From Deltaproteobacteria bacterium (GTDB lineage: Bacteria; Desulfobacterota; Syntrophia; Syntrophales; Smithellaceae), in the NCBI GenBank assembly GCA_011046295.1, contig DSAV01000068.1:1-12902 (forward strand): a DNA stretch of 12,902 bases, read 5' to 3'. The notes beneath the pieces were generated by a model. That model was not told the origin of the DNA. It did not search any database and saw nothing but the letters and a program-made list of their open reading frames with translations. This document shows, one piece after another, positions 1 through 7,037 of the stretch. A program made the position numbers and the translations under genes. Within the stretch, counting starts at the first letter, position 1. Every line of letters begins with the position of its first letter.

Positions 1-2582
1 TACTTGATTCGGGTCTGCGCGGACGCGGCGGCGCCGGTTTTCCTACCGGATTAAAATGGAAGTTTGCCGCCCAATCACAAAATGATGTTAAATACGTGCT
101 GTGTAACGCCGATGAAGGCGATCCGGGCGCGTTTATGGATAGAAGCGTGTTGGAAGCTGACCCGCACGCCGTTTTGGAAGGCATGGTCATCGCCGCCAAG
201 GCCATAGGCTCCAAGCATGGCTACATCTATTGCCGCGCGGAATATCCGCTGGCGATTCATCGATTGAACGTCGCCATCGCTCAGGCCAAGGAAGCTGGCC
301 TTTTAGGCAAGGACATTCTTGGCACCGGTTTTGATTTTGATCTCGAAATTTATCAGGGCGCGGGAGCGTTTGTTTGCGGTGAAGAAACAGCGCTGATGAC
401 TTCTATCGAAGGCAAACGCGGCATGCCCAGGCCGAGGCCTCCTTTCCCCGCCGTTGCCGGTCTTTGGCAAAAGCCGAGTATTTTAAATAATGTGGAAACC
501 CTGGCCAACATCGGACAGATTATTTTACGCGGCTCCAAATGGTACGCGTCCGTCGGCACGGAAAAAAGCAAGGGAACAAAAGTTTTCGCTCTCACCGGCG
601 ATGTGGCAAACGTCGGCCTGGTAGAAGTTCCCATGGGCACGAAGCTGGGAACAATTGTTTACGATATCGGCGGCGGCATTCCCAAAAACAAAAAATTTAA
701 AGCCGCGCAGCTGGGCGGCCCGTCCGGAGGCTGTATTCCCATTCAGCATCTCAACGCTGCCGTAGATTATGAAAAAGTCGCGGAACTCGGCGCCATCATG
801 GGTTCCGGCGGCCTGATTGTCATGAATGAAGATAAATGCGCGGTGGATATGGCGCGCTTCTTTATGGATTTCTGTCAGGACGAATCCTGCGGTAAATGCA
901 CGCCGTGCCGTGAGGGCACCAAAAGGATGCTCGATATTCTTACCAGAATAACCCAGGGCAAAGGCGAAGAAGGTGACATTGAACTTCTCGAAGAAATGGC
1001 GGTAGTAATTAAAAATGCCGCGTTGTGCGGTTTAGGTCAGACGGCGCCGAATCCGGTGCTGAGCACTATTCGTTATTTCCGCAAAGAATATGAACAGCAT
1101 ATTCGCGAACATAGATGCGTCGCCGCCGTTTGTTCAGCGATGTTCAAATCACCTTGTCAGCACACCTGCCCAATTGAGATGGACATACCTTCTTATATCG
1201 CGCTAGTAAGAGCGGAACGATTTGATGACGCTTATAAAATTTTATTGCAGACCAACCCCTTCCCTTCCGTCTGTGGTAGAGTCTGCGACCACAAATGCCA
1301 GACAAAATGCCGCCGTGGTAATTTGGATGAGCCTATCGCGATTAAATTCTTGAAAAGATTTATTACCGATAACGCGCCGCGTCCGCAAATTGAACCTGTG
1401 CCGGTAACCAGAAAAGAAAGGGTCGCCGTTGTGGGCGCGGGTCCCGCGGGACTTACCGCCGCGCGCGATTTAGCTGTTCGTGGCTACAAAGTCACCTTGT
1501 TTGAAGAACTCAACAAACCCGGCGGCATGCTTTATTGGGGCATTCCTTCTTACCGTCTGCCCCGAAACATTTTAGATGCTGAAATCGACGATATCCGTAA
1601 GCTGGGCGTGGAAATCCGCCTCAACACACGGATCGGCAAAGATATACCTGTCGCGCAGCTCCAAAAAGATTACGATTATATATATCTGGCCACCGGCGCG
1701 CACAAAAGCCAGAAAATGGGTGTCCCCGGTGAAGATATGAAAAATGTCTTTGGCGGCGTCGAGTTCCTGCGCGATTTTAATGCCAATGAAGATAAATGGT
1801 TTAAAGGAAAACTTTCACTGGGCAAAAACGTCGCGGTAATCGGCGGAGGAAATTCCGCCATCGACGCGGCGCGCGTCGCCTTGCGCCTGGGCGCTAACGT
1901 GACAATACTATATCGACGGCTCAGGCAGGATATGCCCGCTGCCGAAGAAGAAATCAAGGCCGCGGAAGAAGAAGGAATTAAAATTGAATACCTGGTCGCT
2001 CCTCTGAAGATTGAGGGAAGCCATGGAAAAGTGACTTCCATTACCTGTCAGCGCATGAAGCTGGGAGACTTTGATTCCAGCGGACGCAAAAGACCGGTTG
2101 CCGTTGAAAATTCTGAATTCACGCTGAATATCGATGCCGTCATCGCGGCCATCGGCCAGGTTCCCGACATGAGCTTTATGGACGCGAAAAGCGGCGTGGA
2201 AATCAACAAATGGGATTGCTACAACGTAGGCAATGTTTATAAATCCCGCACCGCCAATCCTAAATTTTTCGCGGGTGGTGATGCCGTTACCGGCCCGGAT
2301 ACAGTCATCGCGGCTATCGCCGCCGGGCATCAGGCCGCTGATGATATCGACGCGGCTATCCGCAAAGCAAACAACGAACCAGCTTATGAAAAACCGGCAC
2401 AGGAAAAAATTGACGTGCCTCTGGTTATTGATGAAGAAACAACAGAAGCGCCGCAGGCCCACATGCCGGAAATGAACCCTGAAAAACGTAAAATGAGCTT
2501 TGCCGAAGTTGAACTTGGTTTCAACCGCGAAGACGCTATCAAAGAAGCTTGCCGATGTCTGCGCTGCGACGCGGAACTTTAA
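1..2582 (+). CDS. NuoF/HydB-like NADH flavoprotein fused to GltD/NfnB-like NADPH oxidoreductase (5' end missing)
   Basis: Cut by the left edge; the frame is open from base 3, so 859 residues are visible and the true start lies upstream. The first half is a NADH-dehydrogenase 51-kDa module: FMN/NADH motifs GLRGRGGAGFPTG (about 12-50), NADEGDPGAFMDR (about 99-137) and GAGAFVCGEET (about 357-390), then [4Fe-4S] ligands CGKCTPC (Cys codons 888, 897, 906) and Cys 1026. The second half is GltD/NfnB-like. It has a cysteine-rich domain (Cys codons 1116, 1131, 1155, 1167, 1272, 1284, 1296, 1308) able to hold two [4Fe-4S] clusters, an FAD site GAGPAG (about 1434-1452), an NAD(P) site GGGNSAIDAAR with following RR (about 1842-1921), and GGDAVTGPDT (about 2274-2303). 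The C-terminus is a Cys-rich tail, ACRCLRC. A selenocysteine formate dehydrogenase follows after 36 bases, so this is probably its diaphorase subunit, cytoplasmic, moving electrons to NAD+ and perhaps NADP+ or ferredoxin. A NuoE-like partner is expected just upstream but is not visible. Family assignment is firm; the exact cofactor reaction is inferred. Confidence 0.93.
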   Translation, partial: LDSGLRGRGGAGFPTGLKWKFAAQSQNDVKYVLCNADEGDPGAFMDRSVLEADPHAVLEGMVIAAKAIGSKHGYIYCRAEYPLAIHRLNVAIAQAKEAGLLGKDILGTGFDFDLEIYQGAGAFVCGEETALMTSIEGKRGMPRPRPPFPAVAGLWQKPSILNNVETLANIGQIILRGSKWYASVGTEKSKGTKVFALTGDVANVGLVEVPMGTKLGTIVYDIGGGIPKNKKFKAAQLGGPSGGCIPIQHLNAAVDYEKVAELGAIMGSGGLIVMNEDKCAVDMARFFMDFCQDESCGKCTPCREGTKRMLDILTRITQGKGEEGDIELLEEMAVVIKNAALCGLGQTAPNPVLSTIRYFRKEYEQHIREHRCVAAVCSAMFKSPCQHTCPIEMDIPSYIALVRAERFDDAYKILLQTNPFPSVCGRVCDHKCQTKCRRGNLDEPIAIKFLKRFITDNAPRPQIEPVPVTRKERVAVVGAGPAGLTAARDLAVRGYKVTLFEELNKPGGMLYWGIPSYRLPRNILDAEIDDIRKLGVEIRLNTRIGKDIPVAQLQKDYDYIYLATGAHKSQKMGVPGEDMKNVFGGVEFLRDFNANEDKWFKGKLSLGKNVAVIGGGNSAIDAARVALRLGANVTILYRRLRQDMPAAEEEIKAAEEEGIKIEYLVAPLKIEGSHGKVTSITCQRMKLGDFDSSGRKRPVAVENSEFTLNIDAVIAAIGQVPDMSFMDAKSGVEINKWDCYNVGNVYKSRTANPKFFAGGDAVTGPDTVIAAIAAGHQAADDIDAAIRKANNEPAYEKPAQEKIDVPLVIDEETTEAPQAHMPEMNPEKRKMSFAEVELGFNREDAIKEACRCLRCDAEL

Positions 2583-2618
2583 TCGAGAATTGAATATACT
2601 TAAGTTAAGGAGCAGGAA

Positions 2619-5321
2619 ATGGAGAAAAAAAGAATACCTTTAACAATAGACGGGAAAAATGTCGAAGCAAAAGCCGGCCAGACTATTCTGGAATGCGCCA
2701 GAGAAAACGGCATTTTTATACCTACTCTTTGCCATTATGAAAAAACCACAAATGTCGGCGCCTGCCGCGTCTGCGTGGTGGAAGTGGAAAACGCCCGCTC
2801 TCTGGTTGCCTCATGCTGCATGCCGGTGACTCCGGGCATGATCGTCCGCACAGATACACCGGCAGTACGCTCCGCCCAGAAAATGATCGTTGAACTTCTA
2901 TGGTCATCGGGCGATCATAATTGTCTGACCTGCGAGCAAAATGGCGCCTGCGAACTGCAGAATCTTGTTTACTGGCTGCAGATAGAAAAACCCCGTTTTG
3001 AAATAGAGCCTCCGGGTTACGCTATTGAAGACAATAATTCCATGATCCAGCGCGACCTGAACAAATGCGTGTTGTGCGGACGTTGTGTGCGCGCCTGCAA
3101 TGAAATTCAGGTAAATGAAGTGTTGGATTTCTCCATGCGCGGTTCTCACGCCAAAGTAGGCCCCGCTTTTGACGCTGATTATATCAATTCAACCTGCGTT
3201 TTTTGCGGCGAATGCCTTCAGGTTTGTCCCACGGGGGCGATTACTTTCAAGCAGGCAAAATTTGCCGGCCGTCCCTGGGAATTACAAAAAACTCGCACCA
3301 CCTGCACATATTGCGGCGTGGGCTGCCAGATGGATGTTTTTGTTAAAGATAATAAAATAATTAAAGTATCGGGCAATCGTGAATATGGAAAACCAAACGA
3401 AGGCTCTCTTTGCGTCAAGGGGCGTTTCGGAATGGATTTCATCCAGCATCCCAGCCGCCTGACGAAACCTTTAATGAGACGTAATAAAAATGATGAATTA
3501 AAGGAAGTTAGCTGGGAAGAAGCAATATCATTTATTGCCGATAAACTTTCCGCGATAAAAAAGAAGAATGGCCCGGATAGCATCGCCGGCCTCGCTTCCG
3601 CCCGCTGCACTAATGAAGAAAATTATCTTTTCCAGAAATTCATGCGCGCGGTGATCGGCACGAACAACGTCGACCATTGCGCCCGGCTCTGACACTCCGT
3701 AACTGTGGCCGGTCTGGCCGCATCATTCGGCAGTGGCGCGATGACCAATTCCATCGAAGAGCTTGAATTTACAGATTTGATTTTAGCAACGGGGACAAAT
3801 ACCACGGAAAACCATCCCGTAATCAGCTCTTTTATAAAACGGGGTATACGCCAGCAGGGTGTAAAGCTGATTGTAATTGACCCGCGGGAAATCGATTTGG
3901 TCAAATACGCCGACATCTGGCTTTGCCAAAAGCCTGGCACGGATGTTGCTGTGTTGAACGGGTTAATGAATGTAATCATTTCCGAAAATCTTTACGCGAA
4001 AGATTACGTGTCTGAGCGCACAGAAAATTTTGACGCCCTCAAGGCCGTGGTTTCCAAATACACGCCGGAATACGTGGAGAAAATTTCCGGCGTACCGGCT
4101 GAAGATTTAAAAAAGGCGGCGCGAATGTATGCCAAAGCCAAGCGCGCCAGTGTAGTTTATGCTATGGGAATAACTCAACATATTACCGGCACGGACAATG
4201 TTAAGTCTATCGCCAATCTGTCCATGCTTTGCGGCAATGTCGGCATCGAAGGCGGCGGTGTCAATCCTCTGCGCGGCCAGAATAACGTTCAGGGCGCCTG
4301 TGATATGGGTGGTCTGCCCAATGTCTATCCGGCCTACCAGCAGGTGGCATCCGAAGACGCGCACAAAAAATTTGAAGCGGCATGGGGGGCAAAACTCTCC
4401 ACGAAACCCGGGTTAACGCTAATGGAAATGATGGCCGCGGCGGGGAAAGGCGATATTAAAGCAATCTATATTATGGGTGAAAATCCCCTTCTTTCCGATC
4501 CTGATTTAAAACATGTGGAAAAAGAATTGAGAAACCTTGAATTGCTGATCGTTCAGGACATTTTCCCCACCGAAACAACAAAGCTTGCAGATGTTGTTCT
4601 GCCGGCGGCGAGCTTTGCAGAAAAAGAAGGAACTTTCTCCAACACGGAACGCCGCGTGCAGCGCGTCAGAAAAATAGTTGACGCTCCTGGTGAAGCAAAA
4701 GCGGACTGGGAGATAATCAGCGACATCTCCACGAAGATGGGTTATCCGATGAAATACGCTTCGGCAGAAGAAATCTTTGATGAAATAATCAAAGTGACGC
4801 CCAGCTACGCCGGCATGACTTACGAACGCATCGAAGAAGAAGGTTTGCAGTGGCCCTGTCCCACAGCGGATCACCCGGGCACTAAATTTCTGCATAAAGA
4901 CCGCTTTTCGCGAGGCTTGGGTCTCTTTCACGCTGTTGAATATATTCCGCCTGCAGAGTTGCCGGATAAAGAGTATCCTCTCTTTTTATCAACGGGACGG
5001 GTCCTTTATCAATACCATACGGGAACAATGACACGCCGCGCGGCAGGACCCAGTGAGCGTTATCCGGAAAGCCTTGTGGAAATCAATCCTCTTGATGCCG
5101 AAAAGTTAGGTGTCAAAGAAGGGCAGTTGGTGAAAGTTAAATCCAGGCGAGGTGCGGTGGAAGCCAAAGCCTATATAACCACTAAAAGTACGCCGGGTAC
5201 CATTTTTATGAACTTTCACTTTACGGAAACCGCAGTAAATCTGTTGACCAACCCGGCTCTTGATCCTACCGGAAAAATTCCGGAATACAAAGTTTGTGCA
5301 GTCAAGCTGGAAACAGCTTGA
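2619..5321 (+). CDS. fdhA: Selenocysteine-containing formate dehydrogenase, catalytic subunit with NuoG-like Fe-S N-terminus
   Basis: One 900-residue protein read through an in-frame TGA at 3690-3692 (residue 358). The context DHCARL-U-HS is the active-site motif of formate dehydrogenases, where Sec or Cys ligates Mo/W. Domains in order: [2Fe-2S] (Cys38, 49, 52, 66 or 67); His-Cys [4Fe-4S] of NuoG type (His100, Cys102, 105, 111); two ferredoxin clusters (Cys150/153/156/160 and Cys193/196/199/203); the molybdopterin-domain [4Fe-4S] (Cys229, 232, 236, 265) with the following Lys267; the bis-MGD catalytic core; and a dinucleotide-binding domain from about residue 786 (FLSTGRVLYQYHTG). It oxidises formate to CO2, or the reverse, in the cytoplasm. 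No twin-arginine signal or membrane anchor is visible. The long Fe-S arm is that of soluble NAD(P)-linked enzymes and suits docking to the upstream NuoF-like protein. The ATG is preceded by AAGGAG at 2607-2612, six bases away. Whether the metal is Mo or W, and whether CO2 reduction or formate oxidation dominates, cannot be read from sequence. Automated callers would split it at the TGA. Confidence 0.96.
3690..3722 (+). promoter_or_regulatory. UGA selenocysteine codon with bacterial SECIS hairpin
   Basis: The UGA at 3690-3692 is followed after 18 bases by a 7-bp stem, 3704-3710 pairing with 3716-3722 (one T-G wobble at 3706/3720). It closes the five-base loop GGTCT at 3711-3715. From memory, both the loop sequence and the 18-base distance match the E. 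coli fdhF SECIS, whose GGUCU loop is recognised by the elongation factor SelB. The element lies inside the coding sequence, as is usual in bacteria. It implies that the genome carries selA, selB, selC and selD. Confidence 0.93.
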
Positions 5322-5369
5322 TGATATAAGGTATTAATCAATTAAATCACGAAAGGGGAAAAGTTATTT

Positions 5370-6662
5370 ATGGCAAATGAAAATTTGGAAAGCAAACGAT
5401 GGGGAATAGCAATCGCCGCGGTTGTTATTCAACTTTGTTTGGGAACCGTGTACGCATGGTCTGTGTTCAAAATTCCTTTGATGAACACGCATGGCTGGGA
5501 TGGAAAAACAGTTCAGATAACCTTCATGATTCTCATGGGAATAATCGGACTGGCGGCAGCTTTCGGCGGCACACTGGTGGACAAGTATGGTCCCCGGCTG
5601 GTGGCCACCGTTGGCGGCATTCTTTTCGGTATCGGAACTTTGGTGGCCGGCCTGGCCGATCAACTGGGTAACATTTGGCTGCTCTATCTCGGTTTTGGCG
5701 TAATCGCCGCGTTGGGTAACGGTTTCGGCTACGTCACGCCGATTGCCACACTGATCCGCTGGTTTCCGGATAAGCGTGGTCTGGTTACCGGGCTTGCCGT
5801 TATGGGCTTCGGCGCCGGCGCTTTTTTCATGGGACAAATCGCTCCCTACATGATTATCTCTTTCAGAGAATTAGACTCTTCCGGAAATATTCTTGCCTCG
5901 GGCGTGGCTAAAACCTGGTATATCTGGGGCATAATCTTTCTGGTACTTGTCGCGGGAGCCGCTCAATTTTTCAAAAATCCTCCCCAGGGATGGCTGCCGG
6001 CCGGTTTTACACCCGCTGCCTCTACTGTTTCGGCGGAAGATTCTTTTAAATTCGGCGAAGCGGTAAAAAGGCCTCAGTGGTGGATGCTCTGGGCAATGCT
6101 GTGTTTCAATGTTTCGGCCGGTTTAGGCCTTATTTCTCAGCACTCTCCTCTGGCGCAGGATATCTATATTAAAACGAAAGGTCTTGTGGGTGATTTGACC
6201 CCCGAGCAGGTTGCCATGGTCGCCGTCGCGGGCGGTACCGTCGTTGCTATCGCCGCCATTTTCAACGGCCTGGGCAGGCTCTTCTGGGCGAAGATTTCCG
6301 ACAACATCGGGCGCAGAATGGTCTTTTTGATCATGTTCGCGACTCAGGCGGTTGTTTATCTGCTGGTAGCTAAAGATTACGTGGCGAATTACTACCTGTT
6401 CATTGTGATATCATGTTACCTGCTGGCGTGCTACGGCGGCGGCTTCGCTACCATGCCCGCATTTGCCGCTGATTCCTTCGGCCCGGCATATATCGGCAAG
6501 GTTTACGGCTTTATGCTGACCGCGTGGAGCGCCGCAGGCCTTATCGGCCCCTACGTGTTTGAAGCTTTCAAAGACCAGTCTCTGTTCATCGCGGCGGGTC
6601 TTTTGACCCTGGGCTTTTTTATCGCTCTGGCCTTCAAACCGCCTAAAGGCAAAAACGCGTAA
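5370..6662 (+). CDS. MFS transporter, oxalate/formate antiporter (OFA) family
   Basis: A 430-residue integral membrane protein with about 12 hydrophobic segments, the usual length and topology for the major facilitator superfamily. The first helix carries the OFA-type signature LGTVYAWSVF (about residues 26-35). An MFS motif-A-like loop GGTLVDKYGPR follows TM2, and its second-half counterpart GRLFWAKISDNIGRR sits before TM9. The family includes the oxalate:formate exchanger OxlT, but many members carry other small monocarboxylates, so substrate cannot be assigned from family alone. The gene starts 48 bases after the formate dehydrogenase stop with no terminator between, and AAGGGG at 5353-5358 is a somewhat distant ribosome site. 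The most likely role is therefore formate (or a related carboxylate) import or export serving that enzyme. Transport in Syntrophus-like organisms would matter because formate is an interspecies electron carrier; that is inference. Confidence 0.88.
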   Translation: MANENLESKRWGIAIAAVVIQLCLGTVYAWSVFKIPLMNTHGWDGKTVQITFMILMGIIGLAAAFGGTLVDKYGPRLVATVGGILFGIGTLVAGLADQLGNIWLLYLGFGVIAALGNGFGYVTPIATLIRWFPDKRGLVTGLAVMGFGAGAFFMGQIAPYMIISFRELDSSGNILASGVAKTWYIWGIIFLVLVAGAAQFFKNPPQGWLPAGFTPAASTVSAEDSFKFGEAVKRPQWWMLWAMLCFNVSAGLGLISQHSPLAQDIYIKTKGLVGDLTPEQVAMVAVAGGTVVAIAAIFNGLGRLFWAKISDNIGRRMVFLIMFATQAVVYLLVAKDYVANYYLFIVISCYLLACYGGGFATMPAFAADSFGPAYIGKVYGFMLTAWSAAGLIGPYVFEAFKDQSLFIAAGLLTLGFFIALAFKPPKGKNA

Positions 6663-6751
6663 AGTGAGAACATTGGGATAACAAAGAAAAAATGTTTTTA
6701 GTTATTTTTAAAAAAGCATTAACACAAAACGCGCAATAACCGGCGCAATTC

Positions 6752-6793
6752 ACAAGCCCCTTGAGCAAATAAAACTCAAGGGGCTTGTTTTTT
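6752..6793 (+). terminator. Strong rho-independent terminator after the formate operon
   Basis: A perfect 14-bp stem (6752-6765 with 6775-6788, core AGCCCCTTGAG) closes a nine-base loop and runs into six T residues at 6788-6793. It lies 90 bases past the stop of the OFA transporter. There is no A-run on the left side, so it should work only on + strand transcripts. It separates the formate block from the trehalose block. Confidence 0.93.
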
Positions 6794-6852
6794 ATTAGGC
6801 CAAGAACTTGTCTAAAATTAATAATTTTAATGTCTTCCAATTCTTCGCAAAC

Positions 6853-6864
6853 TTTAGGCCTAAA
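6853..6864. promoter_or_regulatory. Perfect 12-bp palindrome, possible operator
   Basis: TTTAGGCCTAAA is its own reverse complement and ends four bases before the candidate -35 box at 6869. A half copy, TTAGGCC, lies at 6795-6801. Placement next to a promoter suggests a repressor or activator site for the trehalose operon. The binding protein is unknown, and a chance palindrome in AT-rich DNA is possible. Confidence 0.3.
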
Positions 6865-6868
6865 TATC

Positions 6869-6896
6869 TTGACTTCAGGGCTGTCTTTCATATAAA
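6869..6896 (+). promoter_or_regulatory. Candidate sigma70 promoter for the trehalose/phosphorylase operon
   Basis: TTGACT (6869-6874) and TATAAA (6891-6896) are separated by 16 bases; each differs from consensus at one base. Transcription from here would give a leader of about 135 bases before the ATG at 7038. It lies downstream of the terminator, where a new promoter is needed. A weaker alternative is TTTACA at 6930 with TATGTC at 6952. Confidence 0.4.
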
Positions 6897-7026
6897 CATA
6901 GGCTCAATTTTTTATAAAATATTTTTAAGTTTACAAGAGTCCATTTTTTTCTATGTCAAATTCTCCGACAATCAAGTTCAACGGTGCTTATGCGCTCCCT
7001 TTTTTCCCGACAATTAAATATGGTAA

Positions 7027-7032
7027 AAGGAG
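7027..7032 (+). promoter_or_regulatory. Ribosome binding site fixing the start at 7038
   Basis: AAGGAG sits five bases before ATG 7038. The earlier in-frame starts at 6984 and 7020 lack such a site and would add residues with no similarity to the HAD family, so 7038 is chosen. Confidence 0.85.
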
Positions 7033-7037
7033 CAATT

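Larger units (their letters stand above)
6663..7037. other. AT-rich intergenic spacer between the two operons
   Basis: This 375-base spacer has no convincing gene. It is clearly richer in A and T than the flanking coding DNA. In order it holds a weak AT hairpin (6691-6720), the intrinsic terminator (6752-6793), an AT dyad (6813-6829), a 12-bp palindrome (6853-6864), a candidate promoter (6869-6896) and the ribosome site of the next gene (7027-7032). No tRNA, riboswitch or known small RNA was recognised. Confidence 0.8.

Noticed and set aside
1908..2462. Long minus-strand reading frames inside the flavoprotein, formate dehydrogenase and GH65 genes
   Set aside because: They are antisense shadows of genes whose + strand products carry intact family motifs.
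96..2582. Gene start at the ATG/CTG near 96 for the NuoF-GltD protein
   Set aside because: The frame is open back to base 3, and the residues before 96 hold the conserved GLRGRGGAGFPTG motif, so the protein clearly starts upstream of the window.
3690..3692. Nonsense mutation or pseudogene of fdhA
   Set aside because: The TGA is at the exact Sec position of the family and is followed by a correct SECIS; both halves are intact.
3705..5321. Separate gene starting at GTG 3705
   Set aside because: It lies within the SECIS stem, has no ribosome site, and continues the formate dehydrogenase in the same frame after the Sec codon.
6691..6720. Hairpin in the A/T run after the OFA transporter as a first terminator
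   Set aside because: Nine A-T-rich pairs with a twelve-base loop, no GC core and no T tract after it; the real terminator is at 6752-6793.
6643..6891. Minus-strand 82-codon reading frame across the spacer
   Set aside because: It runs through the terminator, has low-complexity AT-derived residues, and shows no ribosome site or recognisable domain.
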